From assembly GCA_000961655.1 (NCBI GenBank), contig LADR01000082.1:1-64000 (forward strand): a stretch of 64,000 nt of DNA, in the 5' to 3' direction. A program made the position numbers and the translations under genes. Origin of the DNA: Desulfatitalea sp. BRH_c12 (GTDB taxonomy: Bacteria; Desulfobacterota; Desulfobacteria; Desulfobacterales; Desulfosarcinaceae). Shown one piece after another: positions 6,610 through 13,563 of this stretch; position 1 is the first letter of the stretch; each line of letters opens with the position of its first letter. The notes below the pieces were generated by a model. It had not been told where the DNA came from and ran no database searches. It saw only the letters and a program-made list of their open reading frames with translations.

Positions 6610-8726
6610 TTGGAAATTTGTTTATCCACGACATCGCGGATCAATTTGAGCAAATCTACCTTTAACAGCGGCTTTAAGGCCACTGCGCGTATGCCGACCG
6701 CCGACAGATCTTGTTCAGAGAGTTGATCGCTGAAACCTGTGACCAGAATAATCGGTACCTCGGGGCGTATTTCAGAAATCTGTTTGGCCAAGAAGTAACC
6801 CGACAGTGGCGACATATTCAGGTCCGTCATCACCAGATCGAAACCATGCGGATTTTGCTTGAACAGTTCCAAAGCTTCCAAGGCGTTGGCACGCGTGGTC
6901 ACCTGGTATCCGTACGGGGTGAGCATAGCCTGAGAGATTTTTACCAGTGCCGGTTCGTCGTCGACATAGAGGATTCGCTCGCGCCCTCGAAGACTCAAAA
7001 CATCATCCTGCACCACCGGTCCGCGGGCTCTGCCTTCAAGCATGGGCAGATAAACCGAAAAAGAGGTCCCCTTGGCGGGCTCACTTTTCACACCGATAGT
7101 GCCCTTGTGGCTTTTTACAATTCCATAGACAACCGATAGCCCAAGACCGGTGCCCTCCCCCTTCTCTTTTGTTGTGAAAAAAGGCTCAAATGCCCGCTGC
7201 ATCGTGGTTTGATCCATTCCGACACCAGTGTCGGAAATCTGCAGTTCCAAATAGGGTCCGGTCGTCAGATCATCATTGGCGGCAGGATTATCCAGGAAAG
7301 TCTCCTTTAATGTAATGCGTAAGCAGCCGCCGGATGTCTTCATGGCATGAAAGGCATTGGTGCACAGGTTCATGACGACTTGTTGAATTTGGTTGGCGTC
7401 TGCCATCACCAAGCCTTCAGAGGCTATATCGGTTTCTATGCGAACGGCGGCAGGTGATGTGACCCGCAGCATTTTGACGGTCTCTTTGATGATCAAGCGA
7501 ATTTGAACCGGCCCGAATTCCGATTTTGCCTGGCGGCTGAAGGCCAGAATCTGGGCCACTAAACTTTTCGCCCGATAGGAGGCTTGCAATACCTCTTGCA
7601 GCAGCGTACGCAATGTCTTTGAGCCGGCCTTCTCGAGTGCGGCCAATTCGGTGTATCCCATGATGGCCGACAATATATTGTTGAAGTCATGGGCGATGCC
7701 CCCTGCGAGGGTTCCGAGAGATTCCATTTTTTGAGCATGCCGCAACTGTGCTTCCAGTTCGTCTTTTTGTCGTTCCGCCGCGATGCGCTCGGTGATGTCG
7801 CGGATTGCGGCAATGTGAACGCCGCGGCCCTGCCATAAAAAATGACGGGCCGTGATTTCAACCGGAAAAACAGTGCCATCTTTTTTGCGATGGTAACGCA
7901 CGGGTACTTTGTCCAGGGCGCTGACGGTGGCTTTGCGGGTTTGGTCAGGCTCGGCCGAAAGGTCCGTGTTCTTCATCTGGTGTAATTGGTCCCGACTGTA
8001 TCCGTAAAGCGATTCGCACGCGGCATTGACTTCCAGAAGTTTTCCAGTCTCGTTGTCAATCAGGAAAATTGAATCGGACTCCATTTCGAACAACTGGCGG
8101 TATTTTTGCTCGCTATCCACCAAATCGCGTTCGGCCTTTTGGCGGTCCGTGCATTCGATATTCCGGGACCTTTTTCGTTCCATCACGCCAGCCATGATGC
8201 GCGTGCTGGCCAGCAACAAATTGAGATCTCCATGCCAGCTGCGATATCGCCGGCATTCGTCAAACCCAACGAATCCGTAGTACTTTCCTGCAACATTCAA
8301 CGGCAACAAAAGATGCGACTTGACCTGGTGCTCTTGCATCAGCACCTTTTCTTTGCCTGAAGGCATGTCTTCTATACTTTCAAAAGAGATGGTTTCATTG
8401 TGTTTCATCTGATCGGTCCACCATGGGACGTCGTCCGCGGCAATGTTCTGAAAAGTCTGCTGCAAGGGTTCAATGCCGCTATTCACCCATTCACAGATAT
8501 TGCGCATAGTGTCGTTTTGATGAAGGTGCTCGAAAGCATAAACGCGGCTAACGTCTAATGTGGTCCCCATGATTTTCAGACACGCTTGCTGAAATTCGGA
8601 TTCACAGAGGGGCGCCATGGCCTTGTCAGAAATCTCCATGAGCATGCCTTCAAGCCGTAATCGATAGGAAAGCGCTTCTGATATCTTATCGTCGAAGAGG
8701 CTTATCGGGGAGGTGGTGTGCCGCAT
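6594..8726 (-). CDS. Hybrid sensor histidine kinase (GAF-PAS-HisKA-HATPase-REC)
   Basis: About 710 residues, soluble (no transmembrane helix seen). The N-terminus is GAF-like (~30-200, SHLLLPLNVAGKYYGFVGFDE), followed by a PAS domain (~210-330, ending in 'AAIRDITERIAAE'). The HisKA phosphoacceptor is in LAGGIAHDFNNILS. The HATPase has N- and G-boxes (QVVMNLCTNAFHAM, DTGVGMD, GTGLGLSVVYG). A C-terminal receiver carries its phosphoacceptor Asp in LVMTDLNM and ends with the conserved Lys (ALKPL). The start codon is GTG 8729 or ATG 8726, with AAGGA upstream. It overlaps the downstream cyclase gene, and a ~280 bp divergent region separates it from the HDOD gene. The signal sensed is unknown. Confidence 0.92.
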   Translation of the reverse strand: MRHTTSPISLFDDKISEALSYRLRLEGMLMEISDKAMAPLCESEFQQACLKIMGTTLDVSRVYAFEHLHQNDTMRNICEWVNSGIEPLQQTFQNIAADDVPWWTDQMKHNETISFESIEDMPSGKEKVLMQEHQVKSHLLLPLNVAGKYYGFVGFDECRRYRSWHGDLNLLLASTRIMAGVMERKRSRNIECTDRQKAERDLVDSEQKYRQLFEMESDSIFLIDNETGKLLEVNAACESLYGYSRDQLHQMKNTDLSAEPDQTRKATVSALDKVPVRYHRKKDGTVFPVEITARHFLWQGRGVHIAAIRDITERIAAERQKDELEAQLRHAQKMESLGTLAGGIAHDFNNILSAIMGYTELAALEKAGSKTLRTLLQEVLQASYRAKSLVAQILAFSRQAKSEFGPVQIRLIIKETVKMLRVTSPAAVRIETDIASEGLVMADANQIQQVVMNLCTNAFHAMKTSGGCLRITLKETFLDNPAANDDLTTGPYLELQISDTGVGMDQTTMQRAFEPFFTTKEKGEGTGLGLSVVYGIVKSHKGTIGVKSEPAKGTSFSVYLPMLEGRARGPVVQDDVLSLRGRERILYVDDEPALVKISQAMLTPYGYQVTTRANALEALELFKQNPHGFDLVMTDLNMSPLSGYFLAKQISEIRPEVPIILVTGFSDQLSEQDLSAVGIRAVALKPLLKVDLLKLIRDVVDKQISNCQMM

Positions 8727-9007
8727 CACGTTCGGAGTCCTTCCAGGGTTTTTTTATTGGGCTTGATAGGAAGTAAGCGTCCTTCAAGGTGCAGGTTTCG
8801 AGCCATCTTATTAAGGGCGAAAGCTTTTTACAACGATGAATATCATATATCTGAGAGGCAGAAAATAATACGGTGGCGGTGGGTTAATCTTACCGGTCGC
8901 GGGGAATTTCGCCCATTTAGAAACGGAATTCCTGAAAAATCCTAAAGTTATAGAACTGGCAGTCGAAAATGACACTAAGACTTTATCGATTTTCCGGAGG
9001 TTGGAAA

Positions 9008-10237
9008 TTGCGCGTTGTGGCATTGCAAAATTTGAAAGAAGGCGCAGTCCTGAGCAGGGACGTCCGGGATATCAACGGCCGTTTGATGCTGTCGAAAGGA
9101 CAAAAAGTCGATGCCAACCACATCAGAATATTCAAAATATGGGGAATTCCAGAGGTCTATACGCAGGCCGAAGAAAACGCCGACGGTTTTATTACCAGCG
9201 ATAAGGATGTCGAAAAATTGGCCAAAACCGAGCATACGGTCAAAATGCTCTTGCAGAACGTCGATACCCACCATCCTGGGATCGAGGTCATCTATCAAAC
9301 GGCTGTAGAGCACCGATACAAAAATCATTTATGGGGCAACTACGGCGCAAGCCAACCATTACCGAAAAATTTCAAACTCGATCTGTCCAGCGCCATAAAG
9401 TCACAGATCGATTTTTCAAGTATGCCGCTGCCCGAAGTGCCCCAGATCATAACCGCCTTCACCAAGGTCGCTAATGACCCCACGTCTTCGAGCAATGATA
9501 TCGCCGATGTGGTGAGCAGGAGCGCAAGCCTGTCACTTCTGTTGCTTAATTTGGTCAACTCTTCATATTACGGGTCTGTCTCGCGAATCGATACCATCGC
9601 ACGAGCCGTCACCATGGTCGGCATCAAGGAGGTCAGCGATCTGGTCATGGGCATCGAGATCATGCGTTTTTTCCATAAGATCCCCGGGGACCTTATCGAT
9701 GTTAACACCTTCAGAAGACACAGCCTGGCATGCGGCCTAATGTGCAGAATTCTGGCAGCCCATAAGGGGCTGCAACATACGGAGCGACTTTTTTTATCAG
9801 GGCTGCTGCACGACGCAGGGCGTCTGGTCTGGTACCGGTATTTCGCGGAACAGGCCAAAATGGTGTTGTACATGGCCCAAAAAACCGGTCTTGCGCTATA
9901 CGAGGTAGAAAAAGAGTGCCTCGGGATAAGCCATGAACAGATAGCCGGATACCTTTTCAGGAAATGGCGCCTGCCCTTTGGTCTCGAAAACAATGTCGTC
10001 TATCATCATGACCCCATCAGCGCTCCCAACCCGATCGAGGCGGGGATTGTTCATATGGCGGACATTGCGGTGAACGCTTTGGGTCTGGGCCATAGCGGAG
10101 AACACATTATTCCGCATTTTGATTCGAAGGCGTGGGATCTGGCCGCGATTGCGCCAGGCACCCTGTTTACTGCAATACTGCAGACCAATGAGCAGTTGGA
10201 CGCCATGGAGGCTTTATTAGCCGAGGAGTGGCATTGA
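9008..10237 (+). CDS. HDOD-domain signalling protein
   Basis: About 409 residues. The N-terminal ~60 residues form a short beta/alpha module (VVALQNLKEGAVLSRDV...GRLMLSKGQKV) common at the front of desulfobacterial HDOD/HD-GYP regulators. The HDOD domain follows (~130-330) with LSRSASLSLLLLNLVNSSYYG, VGIKEVSDLVM and the HD-like FLSGLLHDAGRL. HDOD proteins are related to HD phosphohydrolases but usually act as non-catalytic regulators. TTG 9008 is preferred because GGAGG lies 7 nt upstream; an in-frame ATG at 8969 lacks a ribosome binding site. The stop codon overlaps the ATG of the histidine kinase that follows, so the two are coupled. Function in this c-di-GMP/kinase neighbourhood is inferred. 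Confidence 0.85.
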   Translation: MRVVALQNLKEGAVLSRDVRDINGRLMLSKGQKVDANHIRIFKIWGIPEVYTQAEENADGFITSDKDVEKLAKTEHTVKMLLQNVDTHHPGIEVIYQTAVEHRYKNHLWGNYGASQPLPKNFKLDLSSAIKSQIDFSSMPLPEVPQIITAFTKVANDPTSSSNDIADVVSRSASLSLLLLNLVNSSYYGSVSRIDTIARAVTMVGIKEVSDLVMGIEIMRFFHKIPGDLIDVNTFRRHSLACGLMCRILAAHKGLQHTERLFLSGLLHDAGRLVWYRYFAEQAKMVLYMAQKTGLALYEVEKECLGISHEQIAGYLFRKWRLPFGLENNVVYHHDPISAPNPIEAGIVHMADIAVNALGLGHSGEHIIPHFDSKAWDLAAIAPGTLFTAILQTNEQLDAMEALLAEEWH

Positions 10238-11595
10238 TGCAACCGCTCACGCAAGGCAATCATGATTCCCGGCTTAGGGCAACAGAAGAAAAATACCGCG
10301 TTGTTTTGAGAGTTTTGGAACAGGTGCTTTCGTTAGGCGATTTTCAAAAGCAGGTCGATACGACGATCGATCCCGTACATTTTATCCATTTAACAGGCCA
10401 ACGGATCGATGACATCATAAACCCCGAGTTGAAGGCCATCTACACGGTAGACCAAGCGACCTCCGATATCAGCTCCGCCTGGTTTGCTCCGGTTGAATCG
10501 CAAAAGGAAATTGAGAACCAGGTAGAGTCCTTGATTCAGGGGGGCTACATTGCTTGGGCGTTGCGGGAGCGACGCGAAATTTTGGTCTATTCCGTTGACC
10601 GGCGCTATCGTGTACTGCTGCACGCAATCGCGACGTATTCGCGCATCCGCGGCATATTCATAGGTTTTTTTCCAGCCGAAAAAGACAAATTGTCTGACGG
10701 ATCGCTGCAAGCGCTTTCCCTTTTACTGCGCAATGCCGCAAATGCCATGGAAAGCTTGGAATACATCGCGATGTTTAAACATCAGAATACGCAATTACAA
10801 GCAAAGGTGGACGAGAAGGTGGGGGAGTTGCGGCGGCGTGACCAACAGTTGTTAAACGCACAAAAAATGGATGCGATCGCAACCTTGGCGGGCGGGGTGG
10901 CCCACCAGTACAACAACGCGCTTTCCATATTGATGGGAAACATTGATTTGATCAAACTCGGCATTGTGGGTGTTAAGGAACCTGGAAAATACATAGAGCG
11001 AATCGAAGAGGTTGCCCATAGAATGCAGGATTTGACCGCCAAGTTGCTTGCATATGCGCGTGGCGGCAAATATCTGCCCCAAAAAATTACCATCAAAGCG
11101 ATAGTAGAAAGCGTTATCGCCGACGTTAAAAAAACCATGCCGGATCACATCCAAATAAAGGTGACAGTACCTGTCGATGCCTGTTCTGTGCAAGTGGATG
11201 TAATACAAATGCAGATGGCCTTATCGGCTATTGTGACCAACGCCACCGAAGCACTCCCGACTGGAGGGCGTATCCACATCCATGGAGAGATAGTGCCGAG
11301 TCAGCAATTGCCGCAGGATACCAAGCTCGAACTCGTGCCCGGCGAGTATATCGTCTTGCAAATTTCCGACAACGGTCAGGGTATGGATGAACGCGCCCTG
11401 CAGCACATATTCGAACCCTTTTTCACAACGAAGTTCGAAGGGCGTGGCTTGAGCATGGCAGCGGCCTATGGCATTGTCAAAAACCACAGCGGGGCAATAT
11501 GCGTCGAATCCGCAATGGGCCGGGGCACCACCGTACAAGTGTATCTGCCCTTGGCAAGCTCATCAAAAAGGGAGGCGGCAAATATGAGTCGATAA
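10237..11595 (+). CDS. Sensor histidine kinase (HisKA-HATPase), soluble
   Basis: About 452 residues. The N-terminal ~170 residues resemble a GAF-like sensor (YSVDRRYRVLLHAIATYSRIRGIFIGFF), followed by a coiled coil. The HisKA H-box has the variant GGVAHQYNNALSI. The HATPase has an N-box (IVTNATEALPTGG), a G1 box (DNGQGMDE) and FEPFFTTKFEGRGLSMAAAYG, in which the usual GTGLGL is replaced by GRGLSMAA. That variant occurs in other desulfobacterial kinases, so it is probably active. No receiver is attached. ATG 10237 overlaps the HDOD stop by one base (TGATG), with GAGGAG upstream. The 3' end abuts the duplicated receiver-gene fragment at 11,596. Confidence 0.88.
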   Translation: MQPLTQGNHDSRLRATEEKYRVVLRVLEQVLSLGDFQKQVDTTIDPVHFIHLTGQRIDDIINPELKAIYTVDQATSDISSAWFAPVESQKEIENQVESLIQGGYIAWALRERREILVYSVDRRYRVLLHAIATYSRIRGIFIGFFPAEKDKLSDGSLQALSLLLRNAANAMESLEYIAMFKHQNTQLQAKVDEKVGELRRRDQQLLNAQKMDAIATLAGGVAHQYNNALSILMGNIDLIKLGIVGVKEPGKYIERIEEVAHRMQDLTAKLLAYARGGKYLPQKITIKAIVESVIADVKKTMPDHIQIKVTVPVDACSVQVDVIQMQMALSAIVTNATEALPTGGRIHIHGEIVPSQQLPQDTKLELVPGEYIVLQISDNGQGMDERALQHIFEPFFTTKFEGRGLSMAAAYGIVKNHSGAICVESAMGRGTTVQVYLPLASSSKREAANMSR

Positions 11596-11656
11596 GATCA
11601 CCCTCGACCCAATATGCCTTTTACTTTTTTGGCCAGTTCATCTATCGAAAATGGTT
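11596..11656 (-). pseudogene. Receiver-domain 3'-end fragment (duplicate of 13,562-13,622)
   Basis: The 61 bp differ at about five positions from the end of the hybrid kinase gene at 13,564. On the minus strand they encode PFSIDELAKKVKGILGR and a stop, matching that kinase's last ~18 residues. They are in direct orientation with the intact copy and bracket the whole RAYT/REP array. The fragment has no promoter or start and is a remnant. Confidence 0.85.
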
Positions 11657-11817
11657 AACGGTTGAATAGCACGGTGGTGGGCAATGCCCACCCTACACTC
11701 TATCGAAGCGCTATCCAGGTAGGGTGGGCACCGCCCACCATTTGACTTCTAAAATGGCCATACATGATCTAGGTGCGGATGACTTTGAATGACACGGTAA
11801 CGGGCAACGCCCGCCCT

Positions 11818-11924
11818 ACCCATAAATGTTGATATAAAAAACGTATTGAATTATCGCCGCCCCAATGCCACAAGCTTGCGCTGGATCAGTGCCAGAAACC
11901 GATGATGTTGTTTACTGCGAATAG
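11818..11924 (+). pseudogene. Internally deleted RAYT copy A
   Basis: The left ~55 bp (CCCATAAATGTTGAT..GAATTATCGCCGC.CCAATGCC) match the 5' end of the transposase gene at 12,374-12,425. The right ~55 bp (AACCGATGATG.TGTTTA..GAATAG) match its 3' end at ~12,900-12,944. About 460 bp of the middle are missing, so it is a MITE-like non-autonomous derivative. Confidence 0.8.
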
Positions 11925-12082
11925 TTTGCGCTAAAGCTGGTGGGCAATGCCCACCCTACGCTCTATCGAAGCGCTATCCAGGTAGGGTGGGCCCCGCCCA
12001 CCATTTGACTTCCCAAATGGCCATACATGATCTATGGTGCGGATGGCTTTGAATGACACGGTAACGGGCAACGCCCGCCCTA

Positions 12083-12188
12083 CCCATAAATGTTGATATA
12101 AAAAACGTATTGAATTATCGCCGCCCCAATGCCACAAGCTTGCGCTGGATCAGTGCCAGAAACCGATGATGTTGTTTACTGCGAATAG
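12083..12188 (+). pseudogene. Internally deleted RAYT copy B
   Basis: Same structure and same deletion joint as copy A, 265 bp further on. It was therefore probably produced by tandem duplication of the whole unit rather than by a second independent deletion. Confidence 0.8.
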
Positions 12189-12395
12189 TTTGCGCTAAAG
12201 CTGGTGGGCAATGCCCACCCTACAACTTGGCCGCCCCAAAAACCCCGATCGAAGCGCTATCCAGGTAGGGTGGGCACCGCCCACCATTTGACTTCCCAAA
12301 TGGCCATACATGATCTATGGTGCGGATGGCTTTGAATGACACGGTAACGGGCAACGCCCGCCCTATCCACTACCCATAAATGTTGATGAAAAAAC

Positions 12396-12944
12396 ATGTC
12401 GAATTATCGCCGCGCCAATGCCAAAGGTGCGACTTACTTTTTTACCGTGGTAACTTACCGGCGCCAGAAATTCCTTACACTGCCGGAAAACCGGCATGCC
12501 TTGCGAAACGCCATTGCAGCAGCAAAGCAACGCCATGCCTTTGTCATCGAGGCTTGGGTACTGCTGCCCGATCACATGCATTGCATCTGGACGCTGCCGG
12601 AAAATGATTTCGATTTTTCCAAACGATGGGGTTTGGTCAAAGCCAAATTTACCAAACAAAACAAAGCGCGGTTGTACAATAAGAAATGGATGAATCAATC
12701 GAAACACAACCATCGCGAATCAACAATCTGGCAGCGCCGTTTCTGGGAACATCAGATTCGTGATGACTACGATTTTGAGAAACATATGGATTATATCCAC
12801 TTTAATCCGGTCAAGCATGGCTATGTTGATCGCGTCTGTGATTGGCCGTATTCAACGTTTCATCGCTATGTCCGCTCCGGTGTCTACCCAATCGCTTGGG
12901 CGGGAACAGGGTCGAAAACCGATGATGCTGTTTATGGGGAATAG
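12396..12944 (+). CDS. REP-associated tyrosine transposase (RAYT, Y1_Tnp family)
   Basis: A 182-residue single-domain HUH transposase of the IS200-like Y1 family. FFTVVTYRRQKFL starts the fold. The HUH metal-binding pair is in LLPDHMHCIWTLP (H60, H62). Later come [34 protein letters not shown], with Tyr residues including Y133 as candidates for the nucleophile, and the [13 protein letters not shown]-terminal block typical of RAYTs. These enzymes nick and rejoin single-stranded REP sequences at a GTAG foot. The flanking palindromes carry exactly that tetranucleotide, so this protein is the likely mobiliser of the REPs across the window. It lacks terminal inverted repeats of its own and has only a weak ribosome binding site. 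Confidence 0.93.
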   Translation: MSNYRRANAKGATYFFTVVTYRRQKFLTLPENRHALRNAIAAAKQRHAFVIEAWVLLPDHMHCIWTLPENDFDFSKRWGLVKAKFTKQNKARLYNKKWMNQSKHNHRESTIWQRRFWEHQIRDDYDFEKHMDYIHFNPVKHGYVDRVCDWPYSTFHRYVRSGVYPIAWAGTGSKTDDAVYGE

Positions 12945-12949
12945 TTTTC

Positions 12950-13540
12950 GGTAACGCTGGTGGGCAGTGCCCACCCTACTACTTTCGAAGCGCTATCCAG
13001 GTAGGGTGGGCACCGCCCACCATTTACATTCCCACATGGCCTTCGAATCGCTTGGGCAGGAACAGGGTCGGAAACCGATGATGCTGTTTATGGGGAATAG
13101 TAATGCTGGTGGGCAGTGCCCACCCTACAACTTTAATCCGGTCAAGCATGGCTATGTTGATTGCGTCTGTGATTGGCCGTATTCAACGTTTCATCGCTAT
13201 GTCCGCTCCGGTGTCTACCCAATCGCTTGGGCAGGAACAGGGTCGGAAACCGATGATGCTGTTTATGGGGAATAGTTTGCGGTAATGCTGGTGGGCAGTG
13301 CCCACCCTACTACTTTCGAAGCGCTATCCAGGTAGGGTGGGCACCGCCCACCATTTACATTCCCACATGGCCTTCGAATCGCTTGGGCAGGAACAGGGTC
13401 GGAAACCGATGATGCTGTTTATGGGGAATAGTTTTCGGTAATGCTGGTGTGCAGTGCCCACCCTACAACTATCGAAGCGCTATCCAGGTAGGGTGGGCAC
13501 CGCCCACCATTTACATTCCCACATGGCCACACACTGTAGT
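12950..13540 (+). repeat. REP array with three 5'-truncated RAYT copies
   Basis: REP palindromes alternate as GGTGGGCAGTGCCCACCCTAC and GTAGGGTGGGCACCGCCCACC, followed by CATTTACATTCCCACATGG. Between them lie 3'-end fragments of the transposase gene at 13,045-13,100, 13,131-13,275 and 13,375-13,431. Units repeat at about 310 bp. The open frame through the middle fragment begins and ends in repeats and is not an independent gene. Confidence 0.85.
13131..13275 (+). pseudogene. RAYT 3'-end fragment (largest)
   Basis: Encodes [24 protein letters not shown] through to the RAYT stop codon, with only a few differences from the intact gene, and lacks the whole HUH region. The two shorter fragments (13,045-13,100; 13,375-13,431) keep only the last ~18 codons. 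All share the GGAACAGGGTCGGAAACCG variant, which differs from the intact gene, so they arose from each other. Confidence 0.85.
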
Positions 13541-13563
13541 ACAAAAATGTGAGTCGCTATCGA

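Larger units (their letters stand above)
11665..12373 (+). repeat. REP/BIME array with two internally deleted RAYT copies
   Basis: The array holds two near-identical ~265 bp units plus a partial third. Each has a GTGGTGGGCAATGCCCACCCTAC palindrome, a GTAGGGTGGGCACCGCCCACC palindrome, the small hairpin CCATTTGACTTC..AAATGG, GATCTATGGTGCGGATGGC, and a third palindrome GGGCAACGCCCGCCC. Units one and two continue into ~106 bp deletion derivatives of the transposase gene (11,818-11,924 and 12,083-12,188). The last BIME leads directly into the intact transposase gene. No other gene is supported here. Confidence 0.85.

Noticed and set aside
12967-13275. An apparent 102-codon gene after the RAYT
   Set aside because: It starts in REP sequence and ends in a RAYT 3' fragment; the coding-looking part is explained by the truncated copy.
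11665-13540. CRISPR-like appearance of regularly spaced repeats
   Set aside because: Repeats are palindromic REPs of unequal spacing, the intervening sequence is itself repeated, and no cas genes are present.
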